In this document: piece by piece, positions 11,522 to 22,059 of the stretch | How the letters are laid out: each line of letters begins with the position of its first letter | How positions within the stretch are numbered: the stretch's first letter is position 1 | NCBI GenBank assembly: GCA_037043455.1 | Contig: JAWPHD010007137.1 | Location: 33,501-97,500 of the forward strand | DNA length: 64,000 nt | From: Cyrtodaria siliqua | Lineage: Eukaryota > Mollusca > Bivalvia > Adapedonta > Hiatellidae | Reading direction: 5' to 3' | The notes under the pieces: model-generated | The model's input: the letters and a program-made list of their open reading frames with translations, nothing else | The model's database searches: none | What the model was told of the DNA's origin: nothing | Position numbers and translations under genes: made by a program

Positions 11522-11627
11522 TGTCAGAAGTGGGATCTGAAACCACGTGTAAGGTCGTGGACCAGAACACTCGTTTATGAAGGTATAACCTTGAGTCTGG
11601 CGCATTAGACCATTCGGCCCTCCTGAC
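11522..11627 (-). tRNA. tRNA-Leu(CAA)-like gene or pseudogene with intron
   Basis: The minus strand reads GTCAGGAGGGCCGAATGGTC..GCGCCAGACTCAAG, then an intron-like insert of about 22 nt, then TTCTGG, a variable region, and CCCACTTCTGAC plus A. The 7-bp acceptor (GTCAGGA with TTCTGAC) pairs fully, counting one G-U. The anticodon stem CCAGA/TCTGG flanks a loop with CAA. An intron after the anticodon is usual for eukaryotic tRNA-Leu(CAA). The T loop reads TTCAGAT instead of TTCGAAT and one T-stem pair is lost, so the B box is damaged. It could be a pseudogene or a tRNA co-opted into the surrounding repeat. Confidence 0.7.
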
Positions 11628-12405
11628 AGGTAATCCATATGTTTATCTTTATTTCTTAATTGCTATCATATGATTTGATTACCTGTTAGTTCAATGTCAT
11701 GTTCACATTGTTATGAATATTACAATAAAATATTCTATTCTATTCTATTTAATCTGTGATTATACAACACGTAAGAAATTATAATAACAGATAATTGTGA
11801 CCCATGACAGAAACTTCCCTTACATGTGAGTACCAACACATAAACCTAAGTCCTCTTCCCCTACCATAGAAAGAAGTCTTATTTAGCTTCCCTCCAGACA
11901 ACTAGTCTGGATTTTATACTAGCAGAGACCTTCAGAAGAGACTATATCCTTCGTTAGGTGGCCCTAACCATAACAACGGTATTGAATACAGTTTTAAGAA
12001 TACCGTAAGAATACCCTTTCGGCCCTAGGCCGTGCTTAAAAGCATAAATTTCAGCTGAGGAAGTATTACCTGAGCTGTCTCTAGACAGGTGACGGTTGCT
12101 CCTAGACCGCCCTCTGTGTGTTGACTCTCTGAAAGGTGACCTGGAGGAGTGAATGGAATCTGTTCTGAGGACCTTCAGATTACCCATGAGGCAGAGAGTT
12201 TGTAGTCGGCGTGACCCCCGCACTACCTGGTAGCTTGAGCAGGAGTGGGTGGGGTACGGGACTTTCTTTAGTGAGCGCAAGATAGTCGACGTCGTTCATT
12301 GACTGAGCTAAGCGGGCTATTTGGTTGTCTCCAAGCGAATGCGACCACTCCAACAGTGTACCCACGAGGTAGAGAGTTATCTGAGTCACCATGGTCCCCC
12401 GGACA

Positions 12406-12712
12406 GGAGTGGGTGGGGTATGGGACTGCATATGGCTGGGTTGGGGGACATCACCGATAGAAGGTCAGGACTTCGTACGGGTGATGTTTCCAATCCCTGG
12501 GAGTCCGGACGGGCCGTAGTGGGCTAGGGCCCGACTCCCCATTGATGTTTCCTTCACAAGAGTGGGTGGGGAATGGGACTGCATATGGCTGGGTTGGGGG
12601 ACATCACCGATAGAAGGTCAGGACTTCGTACGGGTGATGTTTCCAATCCCTGGGAGTCCGGACGGGCCGTAGTGGGCTAGGGCCCGACTCCCAATTAGAC
12701 TAAGGTCCCACT
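12406..12712 (+). repeat. 153-bp tandem duplication with GC hairpins
   Basis: Two nearly identical copies start at AGTGGGTGGGG (12408 and 12561), with a partial third at about 12245. Each ends in GGGAGTCCGGACGGGCC..GGGCCCGACTCCC, which can form a strong hairpin. It is unusually GC-rich for this window. Confidence 0.75.
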
Positions 12713-12719
12713 CCCCATT

Positions 12720-13090
12720 GCTGTTACTGAAATATAGAAAATAACAGCAGAAGGTGTTCTAAAAGCACCAACTGTGATTATATAACAAACAACACGAACC
12801 CAATAATATAAGAAAACTATTTACTGGAGTGTTGACACGAGTAGGAGGGGTGTCTACGTTCCGGTGTCAAATTCAAAACTTCTAATAGAAGTTAAAAGCT
12901 ATTTTCCGACAGAATTTACAAATGTTGGTAAACCGGAAGTTGAAAGCATATGGTTGTTTACGAATTGCGGTCTGAATTAACTGCGTAAAGAACAAAAGCC
13001 GGTGTAAAAAACACCAATTACGATCATAAACTCGTAAGAAAATAACATATGGGAAGTAAAATTAAAGTAATAAAACAATTAAAACCATTT
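12720..13090. other. Element interior, nothing recognised
   Basis: AT-rich sequence between the 153-bp duplication and the right subterminal region of the 6.2-kb element. Confidence 0.35.
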
Positions 13091-13330
13091 GTTACGATGG
13101 AAAAAGACAAATTTTTGAGACCGTCGATTTATCGCGTTCTTTACCGATGACGCCACGACGGAAAGAGGAAGTAACTCTGTGTGACTCTTGCTTGTACGGG
13201 TGTATTTGGCGGCGCCCTTGGTGCCGGGAGTCCCGGGAAGGGTATTTGGGGAAGTTTTTCCGTTCGTGGATTAAGGCAAGTTGAGTATCTTGCAATTGTA
13301 ATGTTGTCGTAAGCTATCTATAGACCAATA

Positions 13331-14565
13331 CTTATAGTTTTCAAGAAGTAGTCGCTACAAACTTGTCTTTTGAAAATCTATTTTAAGCCATGGCAGCCAT
13401 CTTGAATTTCCGGCCGACCTGAAATTTTGCAAGGATCAATTAGACATCAAGAGCAACATTCGTGTGAAGTTTCATGAAAATCCGTCAAGTATTTTCAGAG
13501 GAGTAGTCGCTACAAGTTTTCATTATATAACTCTATGTAAACAAAGATGGCCACTGGCAGCCATGTTTAACGTCGAATAAAAATAATGTTCGACTCGGAT
13601 AACCATCATGTCATGCTGATAAATTTAGAAAAAGTCCCATATCAATATCTCTTATAGTTTTCAAGAAGTAGTCGCTACAAACTTATTTTTTAAAAATCTA
13701 TTTTTAGCCGTGGCGGCCATCTTGAATTTCCGGCCGACCTGAAATTTTGCTAGGATCAATTAGACATCAAGAGCAACATTCCTGTGAAGTTTCATGAAAA
13801 TCCGTCAAGTAGTTTCAGAGGAGTAGTCGCTACAAGTTTTCTTTATATAACTCTATGTAAACAAAGATGGCCGCTGGCAGCCATGTTTAACGTCGAATCA
13901 AAACGATTTTCGACAAGGACCAACATCATGTCATGCTGATCATTTTAGAAAAAGTCCCATATCAATATCTCTTATAGTTTTCAAGAAGTAGTCGCTACAA
14001 ACTTATTTTTTAACAAGAGGTCAATGACCTTGAAGCTCTACTGATTGATTTTGATTTCAGGAAGTAGTCGCTACAGACTTGTTTTTTGAAAATCTATTTT
14101 TAACCGTGGCGGCCATCTTGAATTTCCGGCCAACCTGAAATTTTGCTAAGATCAATAAGACATTAAGAGCAACATTCCTGTGAAGTTTCATGAAAATCCG
14201 TCAGGTAGTTTCAAAAAAGTAGTCGCTACAAGTTTTCATTATATAACTCTATGTAAACAAAGCAGCCATGTTTAAGGTCAAATCAAAACGATTTTCGACA
14301 AGGACCAACATCATGTCATACTGATCATTTTAGAAAAAGTCCCATATCAATATCTCTTATTGTTTTGAAGAAGTAGTCGCTACAAACTTATTTAATTTAA
14401 ATCTATTTTTAGCTGTGGCGGCCATCTTGAATTTCCGGCCAACCTGAAATTTTTCTAGGATCAACTAGACATCAAGAGCAACATTCCTGTGAAGTTTCAT
14501 GAACATCCGTCAAGTAGTTTCAGAGGAGTAGTCGCTACAAGTTTTTACTATATATCTCTATGTAG
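13331..14565 (+). repeat. Pearl-like element B, second array segment
   Basis: Continues the array cut at 6877, with GTAGTCGCTAC anchors roughly every 155-170 bp. At about 14011 a new unit start appears (AGAGGTCAATGACCTTGAAG, AGCTCTACTGAT), so at least two element copies are joined here. Several copies carry AAGATGGCC and GGCGGCCATCTTGAATTTCC. Confidence 0.75.
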
Positions 14566-15033
14566 GTGTGAAAGCACCAATTATTTTCCGCATAGACACC
14601 AATGTTAAAGTGTCACATATTAATGATTTGCTGCAAATTCAACTCAAGTATGGATAATGCAGCAGTGTAATGTTCATATAGAAAACTATTTTTCCACTTG
14701 AAAAATCACCAGAAAACGTGGGGTCACAAGACATGTAAGAAAGTTCTTGTTTGTTTACTAAACAGGTCAAGGGTACAGCTGTTTTTATTGATCGACTGTT
14801 TTCATTGCTCACAAAGTGTAAGCATGGAGTCGAAATTTCGAAAATGTTCATCAGTGATCCAGTAAAACCTATTAATACGCTTCTTATACATATAACCACA
14901 AAATCGAATAGAAATGGGCAGTTTCCCCCTACTTATAATGCCCATTTCCATCGAAAAAGGAGGGATTACTTTTTATTATAGGAACTACATTCGACTACAC
15001 CTCGGAGGTTTACATGTAATTGGTGTTGGTAAA
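14566..15033 (+). repeat. 470-bp repeat, copy 1
   Basis: From AGGTGTGAAAGCACCAATT to GGTGTTGGTAAACC. The ends form an imperfect inverted pair (AGGTGTGAAAGCACCAATTA against AGGTTTACCAACACCAATTA), suggesting a MITE. It is repeated almost perfectly at 15913-16381 at an offset of about 1348 bp. Related but diverged sequence lies at 24575-25530 and 30950-31344. Confidence 0.8.
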
Positions 15034-15912
15034 CCTTTAAGAGGAGAAAACATGTTCAGATGTTTCTTAAATGAGGAGTTTGTGTTGTCATTTTCATAAC
15101 AAGCTTAAAAACACTCACTTCATGCAAATCGAATGATTATTTGCAGAGATATGGTCGTGTGAATACCAAGGACAATAGTCTGAAATCGACAAAAGTCAGA
15201 GATAGTTTTTTTAATTTTACACTATCTGAATTGTCATACGAAACGGCATTTCTTGACAATACACCATATTAAATAGATCAAATGTTTAGAACATTCAATG
15301 GATATAAATAAAACATGCATTTTAGGTACAATTAGGACGACGAAAAGGCCAATTTATGTCGATTTTCATGCCAAAATTGATTTTTCAGTCAAATTCTTCA
15401 AAATTGGTGGTACCATACCTGATTATAGTAGCGATTACGAGCTTAATAATGCCAAAAATACCGCTAAAATCAGAATTGATACTAGCTGAACGCTACCAAG
15501 TCGAGTTTGAATGATAAGGAACAATATTTTACCTTTTACACAAATCTTCATTTTTCACAGTATCCTATTTTAGGGGGGTAGGGGAAAGATTTAGTGGTTT
15601 CATGCCTACCAAACCTGTTGTCATGCAAATTTAATTCATGAAAACATGTTGCAAACATGCAACCCTACATGTTGATACGAAAAAGACATAGTTCAACTGC
15701 AAACACTTCACCAATACGTCATTTTAAACAAGAAAAAAAAAATGAAACTCAAAATTACAGCTTTTATAGACAAAATTGGACTAAAAACGCTCAAAACCTA
15801 TTTAATAAACTATGGAAAACTTATTTCTGAGCTTATTTTACCAATTGTTATCGGAAAAGTGTCCCTAGGTACGAATCTGAGCGAGTCCTAATTACTGCAC
15901 GCATCTCTTATA
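15034..15912 (+). mobile_element. Interior of a larger relative of the 470-bp repeat
   Basis: The stretch 15112-15390 (from CACTTCATGCAAATCGAATG) is related to 30945-31205. It is therefore interior sequence of the same element family. No protein is recognised. Confidence 0.55.
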
Positions 15913-16381
15913 GGTGTGAAAGCACCAATTATTTTCCCCATAGACACCAATGTTAAAGTGTCACATATTAATGATTTGCTGCAAATTCAACTCAAGTATG
16001 GATAATGCAGCAGTGTAATGTTCATATAGAAAACTATTTTTCCACTTGAAAAATCACCAGAAAACGTGGGGTCACAAGACATGTAAGAAAGTTCTTGTTT
16101 GTTTACTAAACAGGTCAAGGGTACAGCTGTTTTTATTGATCGACTGTTTTCATTGCTCACAAAGTGTAAGCATGGAGTCGAAATTTCGAAAATGTTCATC
16201 AGTGATCCAGTAAAACCTATTAATACGCTTCTTATACATATAACCACAAAATCGAATAGAAATGGGCAGTTTCCCCCTACTTATAATGCCCATTTCCATC
16301 GAAAAAGGAGGGATTACTTTTTATTATAGGAACTACATTCGACTACACCTCGGAGGTTTACATGTAATTGGTGTTGGTAAA
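15913..16381 (+). repeat. 470-bp repeat, copy 2
   Basis: Nearly identical to 14566-15033. A G to C change in TTTTCCGCATAG is one of very few differences seen. The two copies are far more similar to each other than any other repeats here, so the duplication is recent or reflects gene conversion or an assembly error. Confidence 0.8.
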
Positions 16382-17955
16382 CCTGTAACCAAAGATGGCC
16401 ACTGGCAGCCATGTTAAACGTCGAATCAAAATAATTTTCCACAAGGATCTACATCATGTCATGCTGATCATTTTAGAAAAAGTCCCATATCAATATCACT
16501 TATAGTTTTCAAGAAGTAGTCGCTACAAACTTATTTTTTAAAAATCTATTTTTAGCTGTGACGGCCATCTTGAATTTCCGGCCGACCTGAAATTTTGATA
16601 GGATCAATAAGACATCAAGAGCAACATTCCTGTAAAGTTTCATGACAATCCGCCAAGTAGTTTCAGAGGAGTAGTCGCTACAAGTTTTTACTATATAACT
16701 ATATGTAAACAAAGATGGCCACTGGCAGCCATGTTTAACGTTGAATCAAAACGATTTTTGACTAGGATCAACATCATGTAATGCTGATCATTTTAGAAAA
16801 AGTCCCATATCAATATCACTTATAGTTTTCAAGAAGTAGTCGCTACAAACTTATTTTTTAAAAATCTATTTTTAGCTGTGACGGCCATCTTGAATTTTTG
16901 GCCGACCTGAAATTTTTCTAGGATCAATTAGACATCAAGAGCAACATTCCTGTAAAGTTTCATGACAATCCGCCAAGTAGTTTCAGAGTAGTAGTCGCTA
17001 CAAGTTTTTACAATATAACTCTATGTAAACAAAGATGGCCGCTGGCAGCCATGTTTAACGTTGAATCAAAACGATTTTTGACTAGGATCAACATCATGTC
17101 ATGCTGATCATTTTAGAAAAAGCCCATATCAATATCACTTATAGTTTTCAAGAAGAAGTCGCTACAAACTTGTATTTTAAAACTCTATTTTTAGCTTTGG
17201 CGGCCATCTTGGATTTCACATCAACATGAATTTTTGCTAGGATCAACTAGACTTTATGGGCAACATTTCTGTAAAGTTTCATGAATATCCATCCAGTAGT
17301 TTCAGCTGTGAAGTCGCTACAAATAAAAGTTTAAGGACAGACGGCCAGACGGACAGACGGACGACGGACACCGCACCACGGCATAAGCTCTGCTGATCTC
17401 TGATCAGTAGAGCTAAAAATCTATTTTTAGCCGTGGCGGCCATCTTGAATTTCCGGCCGACCAGGATCAATTAGACATCAAGAGCAACATTCCTGTGAAG
17501 TTTCATGAAAATCCGTTAAGTAGTTTCAGAGGAGTAGTCGCTACAAGTTTTCATTATATAACTCTATGTAAACAACGATGGCCGCTGGCAGCCATGTTTA
17601 ACGTCGAATCAAAACGATTTTCGACAAGGACCAACATCATGTCATGCTGATCATTTTAGAAAAAGTCCCATAGCAATATCCCTTAGAGTTTTTTCAAGAA
17701 GTAGTCGCTACAAACTTGTTTTTTAAAAACCTATTTTTAGATTTGGCGGCCATCTTGGATTTCACATCTACATGAATTTTTGCTAGGATCAACTAGACTT
17801 CATTGGCAACATTTCTGTAAAGTTTCATGAAAATCCATTCAGTAGTTTCAGAGGAGTAGTCGCTACAAAAAAAGTTAACGGACGGACAGACGGACGGACG
17901 ACGGACACCGCACCACGGCATAAGCTCTGCTGATCTCTGATCAGTAGAGCTAAAA
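16382..17955 (+). repeat. Pearl-like element B, third array segment with microsatellite ends
   Basis: More 160-bp half-units, then a GGACAGACGGCCAGACGGAC microsatellite and the terminus CTGATCAGTAGAGCT at about 17400. A duplicated block repeats the half-units, microsatellite and terminus at about 17416-17951. The order (core repeats, ACGG-type microsatellite, palindromic end) is diagnostic of pearl-like elements. Confidence 0.75.
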
Positions 17956-18079
17956 AATGGGATTGTGACAAAAAACCTCATGCAGGGCTAGTGAAAAAAA
18001 AAAACAGGCCTAGTGGATTTTCAGGACCCACTAGCCCTGGGCTAGTCCCCTAAAAAGATATTCTTGGAGCACTGACATG

Positions 18080-18187
18080 TATGAGCTACTGCCTGTTGCA
18101 AATCAGCAACTTATCAGTCTGAATCTAAAAGTGATGACCGACTTCGACGCTTTGCCTGATTGCAGAGCGAATCGGACATACCGACTG
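18080..18187 (+). CDS. 3' part of the transposon-split coding exon
   Basis: Continues the frame of 4922-5017: TAT GAG CTA CTG gives YELL and the frame runs on to ..NRTYRL. A possible splice donor (CTG|GTAATT) lies near 18187. In-frame stops come soon after. The join with the left part depends on one ACATG being a target duplication. Gene identity unknown; a P2X7-domain-like protein is only a weak guess. Confidence 0.45.
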
Positions 18188-18244
18188 GTAATTATATTTT
18201 GTAATTGCGTATGATAGTTACGTATTGTTTGCTAATCCATTTAA

Positions 18245-18748
18245 AGGGACACTGTCCGTAAGTAAGCAGATATTGCGCATAACCAAATAACTGTCTGACT
18301 TTTATTCAGTGAAATATATACATGAAAGCATGAGCATAGACACTAAGAAGTCTGTAGTAATACATCCGTGAGTTAAAAAAAAAAAACTTAAATTATTATT
18401 TGTAAATAAAGTGGGACCCACCGTATTTACCTTTTCTGCGATCACGTGACTTCCATTAGCGCATTAGGTTTTCACCATAGTATTTAGAGCGTAATATGTA
18501 TAGCCCGCTTAGCTCAGTTGGGAGCTAGGTCGACCACTTTACGTTCATTATTATTACCGCGAGTGTAATTTTAGTTTGGGCTGCGAGTTCAAACGCCCGA
18601 AATGGTTTCTCTTTTTTTCTGTACCGCGACTGAATTCCATCAAACAATCCTGCTTTAATTAGTAAATATTCAGTAATGTTTGGTGTGTAATGTTTGCGAA
18701 CATAATTAGTGTGTGTTTTATAAGCTAAAAGTTACGGACAGTGTCCCT
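18245..18748. mobile_element. TTAA MITE with tRNA-like core
   Basis: The ends AGGGACACTGTCCGTAA (18245) and TTACGGACAGTGTCCCT (18748) are exact inverses of each other, flanked by TTAA at 18241-18244 and 18749-18752. No transposase. The interior contains the tRNA-like segment at 18502-18603. TTAA targets point to piggyBac or Kolobok transposases. Confidence 0.85.
18502..18603 (+). other. tRNA-like segment inside MITE
   Basis: GCCCGCTTAGCTCAGTTGGG is a good pol III A box. About 70 nt later GCGAGTTCAAACGC is a degraded B box. An intron-like AT-rich stretch lies between. Probably a captured tRNA pseudogene rather than a working gene. Confidence 0.5.
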
Positions 18749-18752
18749 TTAA

Positions 18753-19690
18753 GTATGACAGGGACTGAGTAAGTCGAATTACGTTGTCTGTTCTGTAAAA
18801 TGAAACCGTTCGATGACTGTCTTACCCCACCCACCCACCAACGTGACGATGCATCGTACATTTCGTTCTTGTTCATTGCCGGCATATTGTCAAGGTTTAT
18901 ATGTTTTTCTATACGGTAGCATTAGTTTAAATAAGTGGTAGGCCTAACATGTATGAAAAAGAGTCGAATCGCTAACTCTAGATTTTATGTCTGCTGTTAC
19001 AATCGATTGTTCCCCACCCATTAAAGTCACGACGCATTGCCCTTTTTGTTATTGTTTATTGCCGAAGTATGTGTCACTGTGTTGTGGTTTTTTTTGGCAT
19101 ATAGTACCTTAATGTTGACCTAGTATAATGTATTTTCTAAAACTAAACTGAAACGCTCAATGATTTCTGACAAACAGTTCATTAATTACACACTATACAA
19201 GTTTATTATGTCGGACATCGTATTGACAGGTTTACACAGTGTATGTGACGTCACTGAGCTTTAGCCCAGATATCTCTGTTCTATTTATGTAATCGTGTAA
19301 TCAACATCAAAACACTCCTAAGAATGTTACACGCATCATAGACCTACACAGGACAAGCATCGGAAGTACATCCTGTGATGTGTTTTATGACTCTCAGCTG
19401 CTGCAGTCATGCGGTACCCTTGATGGGCCCACTTGGTGGGACTAATCAGTGGTTTATGACCTTGTTATGCAATAGCTACTGACAGTTTGCCAGGTGTTTG
19501 TTTATTGTGAATAACCATGTTCGTTTCATTGCATACTCGCAATTTAAAAGTTACTTTTTGCGTTGGATAATTATACATGTCACAGCGGATCTATTAGGAA
19601 ACTACTGTACAGTACTGCATTATCCCAACCAACAATAATAATTAATATAATAAATAATACATGTTCTAAACATAAGTAAATCTGAAAGTG
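18753..19690. other. Intergenic DNA, nothing recognised
   Basis: No coding or repeat signal was identified between the MITE and the membrane-protein exon. Confidence 0.35.
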
Positions 19691-19697
19691 GAAATGT

Positions 19698-20054
19698 TCA
19701 TTTATAATTTTCATAATGGTTTAAATAGTCTTTTGTAAAAGTGTAAATTTCACCGGTCACATAATTATAGGATCCATAAGCGAGTAAACTCAAAAGCACC
19801 GACGTTAAAACACAAACAAATAATAACGGCATGGGATATTTATCATGTTTCAATTTCCATTTATGGATGAAATGCTCACTGGTAAGTATATTCATATTGT
19901 CTTCCTGCAGTTTTCTATAGGCGAAAAGAAACCCGAACTGGCAAATGGAAATCGTAAGAAATACATAGCAAATTCGCCAGACATCGGCGAATCCAAATTT
20001 CCGACCGATTTTGTCTAAAATATCTCGAAAAATCACGAATTCTAATATAAGACG
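19698..20054 (-). CDS. Probable two-TM membrane protein, terminal exon
   Basis: A minus-strand frame of at least 112 codons ends at TGA 19698-19700. It contains two hydrophobic stretches: ICYVFLTISICQFGFLFAY early on and PLLFVCVLTSVLLSLLAY about 45 residues before the end. Charged segments lie between and after them (RKLQEDN, KLKHDKY, Tyr-rich tail NHYENYK). Composition is protein-like and unlike the chance frames nearby. There is no in-frame ATG at the 5' side; the first possible start is GTG at 20036, so this is better read as a 3' exon. A hAT-like element begins at 20056, and across it the frame could continue (see findings). I do not recognise the family. Confidence 0.5.
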   Translation of the reverse strand, partial: RLILEFVIFRDILDKIGRKFGFADVWRICYVFLTISICQFGFLFAYRKLQEDNMNILTSEHFIHKWKLKHDKYPMPLLFVCVLTSVLLSLLAYGSYNYVTGEIYTFTKDYLNHYENYK

Positions 20055-20055
20055 T

Positions 20056-20907
20056 CAGGGATGGAAACTAACGGTTGCCCCTTAGCCCGGGACGACTTAA
20101 TTTCAAGCTGGGCGAGTAGATTTCATAAGTCGGTAGTCCGCCCGGGCTACTAGCTTTTTCGACAAGCTAAAGTCGATTTCCTCGGCATTATTTGTCAATG
20201 CGGGACGAATAACATTTCAGTAAAAAACAACAACAAAGAAAATATTTCTTACATAGTTTATTAAGCGATTAAATGCAGTAAATAGTCGCAACTCTGTTTA
20301 TTCAACGATAAAATGCAATTTAAGTCAACCGGATATTGGGAAATTGACGCATTTCCGTTTTGGGACATTCTAAAATGCGGCTCCCGTTCTAATTTCACGG
20401 GGAGTGCGAACATTACGGTATTTGATGTTATACAAATAACACTTTCACCAGGTTCTTTAAGGGCATTAGTCAGCTTTTAGGTGACTGGGGCCAGGGCATT
20501 CAGGAAGGGGAATTGCAAAAAGTATGCGGTTTTCCTGTATTGTAGTTTAACATTTTCTAATATATATATATTATTATTATATAGAGGGGAATTTTTCACA
20601 GGAAAAGGGTGAAATATATACCATGCCAGAGTAACTGTAATGGCCATGATCAGACTGTAGTGAACTATAGAATATAAATATGCCTACCTACCGACCCTAG
20701 AGCGTGCAATAGGAAACACACCTATTTTTTTGTTTGGCCTAAATAAAGTAAATTTGTTAAAATCATGTTTGTTAATGTGTTTGTTAGTGTGTCGAAAAGA
20801 CAAATACAGAAAATCTGGGCTCATACATTTTTAGCTGGGCAACCAAAATCCAGAAGATGGTTGCCCAAACGGGCAACCAAGCTTTAAAAGTTAGTTTCCA
20901 TCCCTGC
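20056..20907. mobile_element. hAT-like non-autonomous element, 852 bp
   Basis: The left end CAGGGATGGAAACTAAC and right end GTTAGTTTCCATCCCTG are exact inverses. GACGT(C) flanks both sides (20051-20056 and 20908-20913). CAGGG termini and a 5- to 6-bp duplication match the composite at 5018-18074, and the subterminal text (TTAGCCCGGGACGACTT, GCCCGGGCTACTAG) is similar. No transposase. Confidence 0.8.
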
Positions 20908-21010
20908 GACGTCTTAGACTGTTTATAAGCCAATATCCCGCTGGGTGTTGTTAGCTAATTAGCGACAATCAGATTTGGACCGATAAATAATTATCGCAGT
21001 GTTTATTGTA

Positions 21011-21870
21011 ATCCGAGCCTTCTCTGACCTTACCAGCCCTTTTTTCGATTTTTGATATTTCATCTGGCTGTGTACGGTCAGAGGAACTCCTATAGTCAAA
21101 ACACGGGGATCTTGTTTGGTTTTAAATCAATATATCTATGTAAGTATTCATTGGATTAACATTTCAAGCATATAATCCGATTATCAATATATTTATTTAC
21201 CTATATGAACCGAAATATTTGTTTTATTAACCTTAATAAAGTTGTTACGGTCAACCGTTTCAGACGAAGTTAAAAAATATTAAATTTCCAACATTTGTTG
21301 TTATTCAAGTCAAATGTCACGTGATCGTGACCGGTGCGCCGATAAAAATTTCCCGCAAAATTCAAAATTGCTATCAACTTTTCCTTTTGGCACTAGCAAT
21401 ACTCTGAACAACATCCAATTGTTTATCTTTAAAGTTTAGACCCTAACTATGCTCCGAAAAGAGTTTGTTCCACTCCAAAAATCCCTCGATGCTATCAGTT
21501 GATAGTGGACTTATTTGATGAGGGGAATATGAATGCCTTTACCTCTCGCGAGAATATCACGTGAATTTAATTAATATGCAAATTGACAATATGGCGGATA
21601 TAGTAAAAGTGTATTTCAAAACATAAATGTTTTATTGTGTCACTACCATCGATAAAGGTGCAGTTTTATCATTGCAATTTGGTATAATAAACATTAATTG
21701 ATCGATCTGTTGAGCTAAATTATCGTAAAAAATCGACCCGACACCGCAAACATCGTTGAAAGTGCACGACTGTGCGTTTTTATTAATCCCCCGGATTTCA
21801 CTATAGGAGTTCCTCTGACACTATAAAGCCGCAAAAAAAAAAGGCTTTTAGGGTCGAAGAAGGCTCGGAT
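21011..21870. mobile_element. TA-flanked TIR element, 860 bp
   Basis: ATCCGAGCCTTCT at 21011 is inverted at 21870 (AGAAGGCTCGGAT), with TA on both sides. A second inner inverted pair is GTCAGAGGAACTCCTATAG (21079) with CTATAGGAGTTCCTCTGAC (about 21803). TA duplication suggests a Tc1/mariner-like or similar family; no transposase present. Confidence 0.7.
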
Positions 21871-22000
21871 TATGTATATTGAAAACCGCTGTCAAATTGT
21901 TGCTTGTGCGATAGCCGCCGCCCACTGTTCCGCCTCTCGCTGTCAATCAACTAGTTTGTGTCCCCTCGCTCAATATCATCCATATATTTAACTGCGGTAT

Positions 22001-22029
22001 AGCCCCCCACCCCCCCCCCCCCCCCCCCA
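22001..22029 (+). repeat. Poly-C tract
   Basis: CCCCCCAC followed by about 20 uninterrupted C. Probable length-variable site and a likely assembly weak spot. Confidence 0.8.
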
Positions 22030-22059
22030 CGGATCCGCTAGTGAGCATGCATATGATAT

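Larger units (their letters stand above)
7163..13328. mobile_element. 6.2-kb TIR element without transposase
   Basis: Perfect inverted ends of about 36 bp: TTGGTCTATAGATAGCTTAC from 7161 leftmost, mirrored at 13293-13328, continuing through GACAACATTACAATTGC. Both sides are flanked by TA, and the flanking monomer text (CATATCAATA and CTTATAG) shows insertion into the pearl-like array. No long open frame or transposase is visible. The inside holds an ACCAGGCGTAAAT minisatellite, a dimeric tRNA-like segment, a tRNA-Leu copy and a 153-bp duplication. It is a non-autonomous or decayed element that has collected other repeats. Confidence 0.75.
5018..18074. mobile_element. 13-kb composite with hAT-like termini
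   Basis: The left end CAGGGCTCAAGAA (5018) mirrors the right end, whose reverse complement is CAGTGCTCCAAGAA (18074). The flanks share ACATG (5013-5017 and 18075-18079). Both subterminal zones carry related text (GGGCTAGTC, TTGTGACAAA, CATGCAG, GGGCTAG). A 5-bp duplication and CAGGG ends fit hAT-type elements of the 5-bp kind, as at 20056-20907. No transposase was found. The interior is filled by later insertions: pearl-like arrays, a 6.2-kb TIR element and a duplicated 470-bp repeat. An alternative is two independent half-elements, but the rejoined exon frame argues for one insertion. Confidence 0.55.

Noticed and set aside
14639..16329. Pairs of identical 76- and 86-codon frames
   Set aside because: They repeat because the 470-bp DNA is duplicated; both strands are open and neither looks like a protein.
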